From the NCBI GenBank assembly GCA_963995525.1, contig OZ023208.1, positions 22,566,620-22,630,619 of the forward strand: a stretch of 64,000 bases of DNA, written 5' to 3'. Positions 55,801 to 64,000 of the stretch are shown piece after piece. Both the position numbers and the translations under genes were made by a program. Below the pieces are notes generated by a model. The model did no database searches, had not been told where the DNA came from, and saw nothing but the letters and a program-made list of their open reading frames with translations. Positions within the stretch are counted from its first letter, which is position 1. Every line of letters starts with the position of its first letter. The stretch comes from Escarpia spicata. Its lineage: Eukaryota; Annelida; Polychaeta; Sabellida; Siboglinidae.

Positions 55801-58800
55801 TACACATAGCGTGACAACCTATCAGTGGTACTACATGCACCACTGATAGGTGGTGCATGTAGGTTGACAACCTACCAATGGTGCACATAATATGACAATC
55901 TACCAAAGGTGCATGTAGGATGACAACCTATTAGTGGTGCATGTAGTGTGTGACAACCTATCAGTGGTGCATGTAGTGTGACAACCTACCAATGGTGTAT
56001 ATAGTGTGACAACTTATCAGTGGTGCATGTAGTGTGACAATCTACCAATGGTGCATGTATGGTGACAACCCATAAATGGTGCATATTTGGTGACAACCTA
56101 CCAATGGTGCACATAATGTGACAATCTACCAAAGGTGGATATAGGATGACAACCTATTAGTGGTGCATGTAGTGTATGACAACCTATCAGTGGTGCCTGT
56201 AGTGTGACAACCTACCAATGGTGCATATAGTGTGACAACCTATCAGTGGTGCATGTAGTGTGACAATCTACCAATGGTGCATGTATGGTGACAACCCATA
56301 AATGGTGCATATTTGGTGACAACCTACCAACGGTGCACATAATGTGACAATCTATCAAAGGTGCATATAGGATGACAACCTATTAGTGGTGCATGTAGTG
56401 TGTGACAACCTATCAGTGGTGCATGTAGTTTGACAACCTACCAATGGTGCACATAATGTGACAATCTACCAATGGTGCATGTAGTGTGACAACCTACCAA
56501 TTGCACCACCAGTGTTTGTTGAGTTTAATTCTCCCAGGGCAATGGATGGCAGAAGAATGGCAAAGTAGAGAAACACGATTGTTGACAACGTCTTGTAGAC
56601 TGTTCCTGGCCCCATTATACCTACAAACACAAACAGACCTTGTACACAGCCACAGTCCCTGTACAAATACACAATGTCCTTACACTGTCCTAAAACAAAC
56701 ACAGACACTTTCTTTGTACAAACCAAACCACTGCTCTTGTACAAACACATGCACTTTCATTGTGCAAAGACGTGCACCCTCCATGCATAAACACATCCAC
56801 TACACAAACAGGAATTGTCCTTGTACAAACACAGACACTGTTCTTACATAAACACATACACAGCCCTTGTACAATCTGATGCACCTTCCATGCACAAACA
56901 TATACACTGTTTGTGCAAGAATTGTCCTTGTACAAACACAGACACTGTCTTTACACAAACTGTCTTTATACAACAACTGTCCTTGTACAAACACATAAAA
57001 TTTTCCTTGTACAAACTCTTCAGGGCCCAACCCAAACAGTCTCAGTGCACTTTCAACACCAGTACAATGTTTTACAATACTAGATTGACTTGGATGAAAC
57101 AGTAGCTATTGCATCACAACATCGTAAAAGATGGGCAATACCAAGACATTGCCTAACCTACCATCCTTGAAGTCAGACGCATAACAGTTGAGCCTCCTCA
57201 TTAAATCTTCTCTCAAGTTTCTTGCAAACCAGTGCTGTGACTTTCCCTATAATGATAATACAAGTGTCAGGGTGACATAACTGTCATGGTGATGTGACTG
57301 TCAGGGTGATTTGACTGTCAGGGTGATGAGACTGTCATGGTGATGTGTCTGTCAAGGTGATATGACTGTCAGGGTGATGTGACTGTCAGGATGATGTGTG
57401 ACTGTCAGGGTGATGTGACTGAAGGTGATGTGAATGTCAGCATGATGTTACTGTCAGGGTGACATCACAGTCAGTGTGACATCACAGTCAGTGTGACGTG
57501 ACTGTCATGGTGTTTTGACTCAGGGTGATGTGAATGTCAGGGTGACATGACTCAGTCAGGGTGATGTGTCTGGCAGGGTGATGTGAATGTCAGGGTGATG
57601 TGACTGTTAAGGTGATGTGTATGTCAGGGTGATGTGACTGTCAGAGTGATGTGACTGAAGATGATGTGACTGTCAGCATGATGTTACTGTTATGGTGATA
57701 TGACTCTGGGTTATGTGACTGTTCGTGTGATGTGACTGCCAAGGTGAGGTGATTGTCAGGATGATGTGACTGTCAGATTGATGTGACTGTCAAGGTGATG
57801 TGACTGAAGGTGATGTGACTAAGGGTGATGTGAATGTCAGGATGGTGTGAATGTCAGTGTGATGTGAATATCAGGGTGATGTGACCGTCATGGTAATGTG
57901 ATTGTCAGGATGATATGAACGTCAGGGTGATGTGACTGTCAGGGTGGTGTGACTCAAGGTGATGTGGTGGATGATGTGGACAGGCTGGCTGACTGCAGAG
58001 ACATACCACCAATACAGGCTATGACGACAGACTGCCAAGACAGTCTGTCAAGACACTCTGCCAAAATGGACCATCAACACAGACTACTGGGACAGACTGT
58101 CAAGGCAGGCTGTTAAGACATACAGGGTGATGTGTCTGTCAGGGTGATGTGACTCAGGGTGATGAGACTGTCATGGTGATGTGACTGCCAAGGTGAGGTG
58201 ACTGTCAGGGTGATGTGACTGTCAGGTTGATGTGATTGAAGGTGATGTTACTGTAAGGGTGATGTGACCATCATGGTAATGTGACTGTCAGGATGATATG
58301 AATGTCAGGGTGATGTGACTCAAGGTGATGTGGTAGATGATGTGGACAGGCTGGCTGGCTGCAGAGACATACCACCAATACAGGCTATGAAGACAGACTG
58401 CCAAGACAGTCTGTCAAGACAGTCTGCCAAAACGGACCATCAACACAGACTACTGGGACAGACTGCCAAGGCAGGCTGTCAAGACAGACAGGCTGTCAAG
58501 ACAGACTGCCATGATTGACTTTCAAGACAGAATGTCAAGACATTGTGACTGTCCGTGTGACGTGACAGCCGAGGTGAGGTGATTGTCAGGGTGATGTGAC
58601 ATCAGGTTGATGTGACTGTCAGGGTGATGTGACTCAAGGTGATGTGACTGTCAAGGTTATGTGACTCAGGGTGATGTGAATGTAAGGGTGATGTGACCAT
58701 CAGGGTGATGTGGTGGGCGATGTGTACAGGCTGGGTTGCTGCAGAGACACACCGCCAATACAGGCTATCAAGAAAAACTGTCAAGACAGCCTGTCAAGAC

Positions 58801-61800
58801 TGTCTGCCAAAATGGACCATGAAGACAGATTACTGGGACAGACTGTCAAGGCAACAACCAAGACAGGCTGTCAAGACAGATTGCCACGATAGCCTTCCAA
58901 GACAGAACATCAACACAGAGTGCTAAGACAAATTTCAAGACAGACTGCCCAAAATAGATTTTGTTCAGTGTTTTTTTTCAGTTTAGGTTTGTGTTCAAGA
59001 TCAATCCTAAGAACTTAAATTAATTTCTTATTTCAATGTTTACATTGTCTATTCTTTGAGGAGCAGAGTCTGTACAAGTTTATAGGGCATGTGAGAAATC
59101 ATGTATTTTGATTGTTTTTTAATGATAGTTTATACTAACCAATTTAATAACATTCACTAGAGACTGCCCAAAACAAACTACCTGAGACAGACTACCCAAC
59201 GCAGACTGTCAAGCCAGACAATTATAACAGACTGTCCAAGACAGACAGCTCGAGACCGACTGCCAAGACAGATTGCCCAAGACAAACTACCCAAGACAGA
59301 CTGCTGAGATATGAGACACCAACCGGCTGAACTGGTAGAGTCACGGATCCAGACGCCTTGTGTTTGCCATCCTCAGGGTCCTGGTCTGCTGCCAGCTCCT
59401 TTGCATGGTTCAACAGATACGTCTTGAATGACTCCATAGAGTGCGCTGCTAGCAGTCTACTACGGAGCTCCATGTTGTTGAAAAGTGTTGCGAATGTGCG
59501 GCCGGTCTCCAGCGCATTCTTCGTACTCTTCTGAAAGCAGCATTCATAGCCCAATATTTAATAATAATTTTTTTCCAACATAAGAACAATATATAAAGTT
59601 TTTGTGGTACATCAAAATAATTATGTCAGAAAAAAGGGTAAGATGAGGAATTTCTTGTATCTGTATACCCCTAAGAATTATCGGCTTACAACACACGGAA
59701 TACAGCAAAGATTACATAATAGTACAATGTTAGTTATTATTTGAGGAATCTATAGATTCTTGAAGAACTGTTGACCCAGAAACAATATAATACTTCAAAC
59801 TGTGTTGACAGTGAACAGCAAGAACTAGTCAGAGCAGCTTTGTACAGTTATGTACATGTTATTTCAGGTTTTACAAGTTATCTTACATATCGTTTGTATA
59901 GTTACGGTACATCAGGTTGTTATTTCTCCTCCCGCTACCTTCAGGGTGAGTCCGTTTTGTTTCTCTCTCACATTTAATTATCCAATGAATGATGTTGCAG
60001 ATAGTAAAAATATATAACAATCAAAGAAATTGCTTCAATAAAACATCATCAGAACTGGCAGACGTACTGCCAAAATGTCACTCGCCATAGTGAACTGGGT
60101 ACTAAGTCGCACAGACCTAATCTGCATATCAACCAAAAATAGCTGACTAGGTCAGGTCCCATCAATGTTGTAATTTTAGCAGATTATATACATTATAATC
60201 TAATCTTTCCAGTTTATTTTTTCAATAAAATAAAAGTATTTATTAAGAAACAATAGACAATATAAACCAAAATGACCTCATTTCTCAAAATGTAACTTCC
60301 TAAAAAAGTGTTCAATTTTAGCAACAAATCAAAATCTACTGAAGATATTTCACCAAATGAGGCATCGTTTTTAAACCTCATGCCCTGTGTAATCCGAAAA
60401 GGTACAAAACTCCATTAATTTTCACAATTTTGTGACTTAGTACACGGTTCACTGTGGAGTGTCACATACAACTGTCGTAGCTGAAATTGGTCTGACCTCC
60501 TTCGCTGGCGCAACAATGAGCACGACGAATCTCGCTTCCTGGAGCGTGCGACTCAAGTTGGCTGGAAACTTGAGGCGGGCAATGCACACGGAGCGTGTCT
60601 GGGCGGTCGCCAGAGTACACCTAGATAAGATATGACAGGAACATAATTTATTTGGTCACACATATACACCTGGTACATCACGTTGTGAGCTGTTCAGTAG
60701 ACACACGTACAACTGAGGAGGTCCTCTAGAAACCCCTTGGGGCTTTAGTCGAGGACCATCTAGACCACTAATTATTGCTACGTAATACGTGAACAATACT
60801 ACACTTCATAAACATGAATATTGTAATTATTACTAATTATTACTCAAGCTTCATTACATTATATAAATACTCACTACTTCATAAATACTACTAGTAGTAG
60901 TAGTACTACTACTACTACTAATACTACTAGTAGTCTACTACTACTAATACTACTAGTTGTCTACTACTATTACCACTAGTATTCTACTACATAAATAATA
61001 CTAACTACATAAATAATACTAACTACATAAATAATACTAACTACAGTAATATATGAAAAAAACTATTTTTTTTTTTATATATATAATCCCTATTCATACC
61101 TGAATTTAGTATTTTGACAGTAATAAATATTTTAGTTTTCTGACAGGTACAGCAAGATTATCCCAGGGTACACCGGACAGGTACAGCAAAATTATCTCAT
61201 ACACCTAACTGGTACAGCAAGATTATCCCAGTGTACACCTGGCAGGCACAGCAAAATTATCTCATACACCTAACTGGTACAGCAAGATTATCCCTAAGTA
61301 CACCTGACAGGTACAGCAAGATTTTCCCTATGTACACTTGACAGGTACAGCAAGATTCTCCCAGGGTACACTTGACAGGTACTGCAAGATTCTCCCAGGG
61401 TACACTTGACAGGTACTGCAAGATTCTCCCAGGGTACACTTGACAGGTACTGCAAGATTCTCCCAGGGTACACTTGACAGGTACTGCAAGATTATCCCAG
61501 GGTACACTTGACAGGTACTGCAAGATTATCCCAGGGTACACTTGTACGTGTCAGGTGTACCTCGGATTAACCTTCAGACCAGGTGATTACTGGTGTGATG
61601 GAATTAATACAGAACATAGGTAAGAATAACCTATAATGCTGTAATACCTTTGGAGATATTTATAAAGGATTACCATAATTAATAAAAAAAAACAGGTTTT
61701 TATAGTTATTAGGACATTTATGTTTAACAAAATAAAAGGTTGACTATTGTAGTGGAATTGGCCGACATCACATGGGTCTTTCAACACACTTACATGACAT

Positions 61801-63481
61801 ACACATACATGTGTGTCTCAACACACTTATGTGACACACACTTCCTTGACACAGGTCTCTCAACACACTTACATGGCACACACTTCTATGACATGGGCGT
61901 TTCAACACACTTACATGACATAATTTACAGTTTTACACATGGGTATCTCAACACACTTACATGACACACACTTCCATGATATCCATGGGAGTCTCAACAC
62001 ACTTACATGACACACACTTCCATGATGAATGTGTCTCAACAAGACTTACACGACACACACTTACATGACATGGGTGTCTCAACACACTTACATGACATGG
62101 GTGTCTCAACACACTTACATGACACACACCCAGTGCTGGTCGTAGTCAAAGCCACAGTCTTCTGTCCTCATTGCTCCCTGAATGGTGCGTCTCAGTTGAT
62201 GTACTGCCAGACACAACAAACATGCACTGTACACACGTGACATTGAATCCATTCTATGATGTATCTTTAGAGCAGTGTCTAGGATGGTAGGATCTTATTC
62301 CACAACCTCACTCAGGCTGTCATAATTTTTGTTGAAAAAACATACCAAACACAAGAAAATGTCTTGTTGTCTTCATATATGTAAATGTTTTGATTACTAT
62401 AAACTTGAGGCTCTTGTTTTCTTCTGTGAGAAAGAGCGCGAACATGACATTCTGTGAGGAAATGAAGACCATGACATTCCGTGAGGAGATGAAGACCATA
62501 ACATTCCGTGAGGAGATGAAGACCATGACATTCCGTGAGGAGATGAAGACCATGACATTCCGTGAGGAGATGAAGACCATGACATTCCATGATGAGATGA
62601 AGACCATTCCATTCTGTGAGGAGATGAAGACTGTGATATTCTGAGAGGAGATGAAGAAGTGACATTCAGAGAGGAGATGAAGACGGTGTCATTCTGTGAG
62701 GAGATGAAGACCATGACATTCCGTGAGGAGATGAAGACCATAACATTCCGTGAGGAGATGAAGACCATGACATTCCATGAGGAGATGAAGACCATGACAT
62801 TTGTGAGGAGATGAAGACTGTGATATTCTGAGAGGATATGAAGTCCGTGATATTCTGAGAGGAGATGAAGACCATGATATTCTGTGAGGAGATGAAGACC
62901 ATGGCATTATGTGAGGAGATGAAGACCATTGCAGTCTGTGAGGAGATGAAGACCATTGCATTCTGTGAGGAGATGAAGACCATGGCATTCTGTGAGGAGA
63001 TGAAGACCATTGCATTCTGTGAGGAGATGAAGACCATTGCATTCTCTGAGGAGATGAAGACCATTGCATTCTAGGAGGAGATGAAGACCATTGCATTCTG
63101 TGAGGAGATGAAGACCATTGCATTCTGTGAGATGAAGACCATTGCATTCTGTGAGGAGATGAAGACCATGGCGTTACCGAGTCATGTGTAAAGAGCTCCT
63201 ACTTGTTCCCTATTTTTGAGTCATGTGTAAAGAGCTCCTACTTGTTCCCTGTTTTATAAACAAAGTGCCATATTACCTGAGTCATGTGTAAAGAGCTCTT
63301 GCTTTGCCTCCTTCACAGTCCATGCGGCACTGCCTTTGTGCACCATGAATGCGAGCATGTGATCAATAATGGCTGCCAGGTTTGTGTCGACGATGTCAAG
63401 GATTAGTTGAGCTTGGTTGATGAACTGTTCCACGTCCATGAAGGCACGCACCTCGGCCACAAAGTCCTTGCTTCGAATGGG
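42383..63481 (-). CDS. SLC4A11: SLC4A11-type bicarbonate-transporter-family membrane protein (5' end outside window)
   Basis: Plasma-membrane protein of the SLC4 family; the vertebrate protein conducts H+/OH- and NH3-coupled H+, and borate transport has been claimed and disputed. Exons in transcript order: 63481-63277, 62203-62119, 60620-60497, 59530-59324, 57246-57162, 56620-56498, 55337-55224, 51213-51081, 49612-49539, 48992-48839, 47126-47020, 46658-46493, 45552-45379, 44388-44208, 43329-43160, 42446-42383 (TGA). All sixteen phases close; 721 residues against 891 in human, so about 170 N-terminal residues lie to the right. Diagnostic blocks: [172 protein letters not shown]. The SLC4A11 branch is favoured by LFLYFA...[11 protein letters not shown] and the C-terminus ending IDSNH. 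Confidence 0.94.
42840..43150. repeat. GT-rich low-complexity tract in last SLC4A11 intron
   Basis: Irregular TGTGTG with GAGTGNGTG variants on the plus strand (CACACA on the transcript strand). It ends next to the donor of the exon at 43160. Confidence 0.85.
43470..43765 (-). repeat. 29-bp array of copied 5' splice site (exon 44208), distal block
   Basis: Minus-strand units CACAGAACAG|GTATTTCTC followed by ATTCTTTGT, about ten copies. They match the genuine junction at 44208 (ACGGAACAG|GTATGTCTCATTG). About 330 bp of single-copy sequence (43833-44160) separates this block from the first copies. Confidence 0.88.
44165..44215 (-). repeat. Genuine donor and first copies (exon 44208)
   Basis: Minus strand: TTTACGGAACAG|GTATGTC is the true junction, followed by GCCACAGAACAG|GTACGAC and a partial copy CACGGAACA. 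Same unit as 43470-43765. Confidence 0.85.
44400..45230 (-). repeat. 31-32-bp array abutting the 3' splice site of exon 44388
   Basis: Minus-strand units read ATGTTACAGGGTGGTGTTTG followed by ACTCATT. The last unit leads into GGTGGTGTTTGTGAG|AGAGAACC, the true acceptor, so the intron end up to about 4 bases from the AG is repeated about 26 times. Exonic bases are not included. Confidence 0.88.
45640..46512 (-). repeat. 33-bp array of copied 5' splice site (exon 46493)
   Basis: Each unit has the last 20 coding bases GTCAACAGTCCAGAGAACAG and 13 intron bases GTGAGTGGTAGGG (or GTGGGTGG). The genuine junction is at 46493/46492 and about 26 further copies follow without length change. Donor variants GTGAGT and GTGGGT alternate in blocks. 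Confidence 0.97.
47120..47200 (-). repeat. Three copies of the 3' splice site of exon 47126
   Basis: Minus strand: ATGTTTCAG|TCCCTTACTGAAT, then ATGTTTCAG|TCTTTTACTGAAT, then the genuine TTGTTTCAG|TCCCTTCCTGAATGC. Period about 32-33 bp; 12 or more coding bases are copied. Confidence 0.88.
47262..48285. repeat. 25-bp minisatellite, SLC4A11 intron
   Basis: About 41 units of ACACGGCAACACTGTGTTAC plus ACAAT in near-perfect register. As 25 is not a multiple of three and no unit has a stop, all three plus frames stay open (up to 494 codons), which is an artefact. No similarity to the flanking splice sites. Confidence 0.95.
48290..48775 (+). pseudogene. 5'-truncated LINE 3' end with (AAGT)n tail
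   Basis: Plus-strand frames give [16 protein letters not shown] and then [18 protein letters not shown] followed by a stop, a typical ending of invertebrate endonuclease-reverse transcriptase LINEs. The tail is TAAGTAAGTAAGT. It is inserted at the end of the 25-bp array. Confidence 0.7.
49012..49135 (-). mobile_element. SINE-body fragment
   Basis: Matches the family at 11997-12226 (GGGCTGCTCAAAGCCCTTTA, CCCTGGTAGACC, GACTTCTCTGGGAAGCAT). It lies just upstream of the acceptor of exon 48992 on the transcript strand. Confidence 0.65.
49640..51050. other. SLC4A11 intron without genes
   Basis: AT-rich intron sequence. A TATATA microsatellite lies at about 49851-49875. GTAGA-NATGATATCAG-type blocks repeat loosely at 49675-49920. 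No element ends found. Confidence 0.5.
51240..51547. repeat. 20-bp minisatellite split by a LINE (left part)
   Basis: About 14 units of CAATCTATATTGGCTGCAAC. The same repeat resumes at about 55070-55135 on the other side of the LINE. Confidence 0.88.
51559..55058 (-). mobile_element. Near full-length non-LTR retrotransposon (endonuclease + reverse transcriptase)
   Basis: An 11-bp direct repeat GCATTAGCTAT flanks the 3.5-kb insert (51548-51558 and 55059-55069). On the minus strand there is a 5' leader (55058-54600), then an AP-type endonuclease ([31 protein letters not shown], and later [11 protein letters not shown]), reverse transcriptase ([58 protein letters not shown]) and a C-terminal part with [18 protein letters not shown] and [10 protein letters not shown]. 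It is broken: the catalytic YADD is read as stop-A-D-N near 52320 and there are several frameshifts. The type is often annotated craniofacial development protein 2-like; RTE/BovB-like clade is likely. Confidence 0.88.
55070..55140. repeat. 20-bp minisatellite split by a LINE (right part)
   Basis: Units ACCAATTTACAATGGCTCCA and ACCAAAATACATTGGCTACA match the array at 51240-51547. Confidence 0.75.
55140..55245 (-). repeat. Copies of the 5' splice site of exon 55224
   Basis: Minus strand: genuine CCCTCTACACTAAAG|GTACAGTG, then CCCTCTACACTGAAG|GTGCAGTT, then decayed CCCTTACACTAAAGCTATTG and CATCTACACTATGG. Spacing is about 30-35 bp; 15 coding bases are copied. Confidence 0.85.
55600..56512 (-). 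repeat. 28-bp array of copied 5' splice site (exon 56498)
   Basis: Minus-strand unit GTGCACCATTG|GTAGGTTG followed by TCACACTACAT, about 30 diverged copies. It continues from the genuine junction GTGGTGCAATTG|GTAGGTTG at 56498/56497. Many copies carry GATAGG in place of GGTAGG (donor lost). Larger blocks (about 55865-56060 and 56105-56330) are duplicated. Confidence 0.92.
56630..57030 (-). repeat. Array abutting the 3' splice site of exon 56620
   Basis: Minus-strand units like GTGTTTGTACAAGGACAGTG repeat about 14 times and end in GTCTGTTTGTGTTTGTAG|GTATAATG. The repeat includes the acceptor's pyrimidine tract but not the exon. Confidence 0.75.
57265..58760. repeat. 18-bp minisatellite with a threefold higher-order block
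   Basis: Units like GTGATGTGACTGTCAGGG fill intron 57247-59323. A longer block (GATGTGGACAGGCTGGCTG, GCAGAGACATACCACCAATA, GACAGACTGCCAAGACAG) appears at about 57960-58125, 58325-58530 and 58705-58940. The array starts about 20 bases from the acceptor of exon 57246. Confidence 0.88.
59150..59320. repeat. GACAGACTGCC repeats next to the donor of exon 59324
   Basis: Irregular copies of AGACAGACTGCCCAAGACAA; same family as the higher-order block at 57960-58940. Begins within 25 bases of the donor. Confidence 0.7.
60887..61035. repeat. CTA/TAG trinucleotide microsatellite
   Basis: TACTACTAGTAGTAGTAGTA flips to TACTACTACTACTA, giving a small palindrome, followed by three copies of AACTACATAAATAATACT. 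Confidence 0.85.
61141..61548. repeat. 33-34-bp minisatellite, possibly derived from the 3' splice site of exon 60620
   Basis: About 12 units of GGTACAGCAAGATTATCCCA and GGGTACACTTGACA. On the minus strand GTGTACCCTGGGA resembles the exon start GTGTACTCTGGCG, preceded by CCTGTCA in both. The link is suggestive only. Confidence 0.85.
61780..62135 (-). repeat. Array of copied 5' splice site (exon 62119)
   Basis: The minus-strand unit has GTGTGTGTCAT|GTAAGTGTGTTGAGAC. The genuine junction is 62119/62118. About nine further copies follow at variable spacing (28-45 bp), most with GTAAGT intact. Confidence 0.9.
62440..63170. repeat. 27-bp minisatellite, SLC4A11 intron
   Basis: About 27 units of GAGGAGATGAAGACCATGAC plus ATTCCGT. 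Open frames on both strands are artefacts. Not similar to the flanking splice sites. Confidence 0.95.
63172..63300 (-). repeat. Three copies of the 5' splice site of exon 63277
   Basis: Minus strand: genuine GAGCTCTTTACACATGACTCAG|GTAAT (junction 63277/63276), then GAGCTCTTTACACATGACTC with AAAAATAGG, then GAGCTCTTTACACATGACTCG|GTAACG. Each copy includes over 20 coding bases. Confidence 0.9.
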
Positions 63482-63534
63482 CTGCAAATGTCAGCCATGC
63501 CGACCCTGGGTCTATGTTTGTGTGGTACATGCAC

Positions 63535-64000
63535 CAATGTAGTTTAAGTAGGGATGTGCTGTCAGCACAACTGTAGTTTAAATAGGGATATGCTGTCAGC
63601 ACAACTGTAGTCTAAGTAGGGATGTGCTGTCAGCACAACTGTAGTTTAAGTAGGGATGTGCTGTCAGCACAACTGTAGTTTAAGTAGGGATGTGCTGTCA
63701 GCACAACTGTAGTTTAAGTAGGGATGTGCTGTCAGCACAACTGTAGTCTAAGTACGGATGTGCTGTCAGCACAACTGTAGTTTAAGTTTAAGTAGGGATG
63801 TGCTGTCAGCACAACTGTAGTTTAAGTTTAAGTAAGGATGTGTTGCTAACACAATTGTAGCTGAAGAAGGGATGTGCTGCTAGTACAACTGTAGTTTAAG
63901 TAGGGACGCGCTGCCAATGTAATTGAAGTTTTAGTAGATATGTCTTGCTAGTACAACTGAAGTCTAAGTAAAAATGTGTTGCTAATACAACTGACATTTA
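63535..64000. repeat. 34-bp minisatellite at the window edge
   Basis: About 13 units of TGTAGTTTAAGTAGGGATGT plus GCTGTCAGCACAAC, decaying to the right. In the SLC4A11 intron upstream of exon 63481. Confidence 0.92.

Noticed and set aside
62312..63147. Open frames rich in MVFISSQN or EEMKTMTF
   Set aside because: Translation of the 27-bp minisatellite on both strands.

Overview
This is a eukaryotic (animal) genomic window. It carries four multi-exon protein-coding genes with GT-AG introns plus two GC-AG introns, and it is packed with minisatellites and transposable elements. The proteins match vertebrate orthologues well enough to set exon frames by hand, and every exon phase closes. The repeat content and the mix of LINE, hAT-like, pogo-like and Mutator/Kolobok-like elements suggest a marine invertebrate, possibly a lophotrochozoan, but I cannot name the species.

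Layout. (1) 285-11017, plus strand: 3' part of EIF2B2, the beta subunit of the eIF2B guanine-nucleotide exchange factor, 11 exons visible. (2) 11018-14083: convergent intergenic region with a tRNA-derived SINE and a 39-bp minisatellite. (3) 14084-16493, minus strand: complete ZNF367-type zinc-finger gene, 4 coding exons. (4) 16494-16883: short divergent promoter. (5) 16884-33925, plus strand: complete HABP4/SERBP1-type gene, 7 exon positions with one exon duplicated. Its introns hold a pogo-like element, a TTAA-flanked element with a transposase gene, and a hAT-like TIR element. (6) 33926-42382: convergent intergenic region with a LINE relic and a TIR element. (7) 42383-63481, minus strand: 3' three-quarters of an SLC4A11-type transporter, 16 exons visible, one intron holding a 3.5-kb LINE with target-site duplications.

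Main observation. In the three large genes (EIF2B2, HABP4/SERBP1, SLC4A11) many minisatellites are not merely intronic. Their repeat unit straddles the exon-intron junction: each unit is a copy of the last or first roughly 10-36 coding bases plus the adjoining splice site. I count about 13 such junction-spanning arrays, at both donors and acceptors, with 2 to more than 50 copies each. The clearest places 52 upstream copies of the true 3' splice site before one EIF2B2 exon, 46 of them with an intact AG, all in a strict 30-bp register and with the intervening frame open. A second notable item is a Mutator/Kolobok-like transposase gene (22127-24063, minus) with two histone-type 3' stem-loops just after its stop codon and CCAAT/TATA-like elements upstream. 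A third is the head-to-head ZNF367 and HABP4 pair, which I recall is also arranged this way in human.
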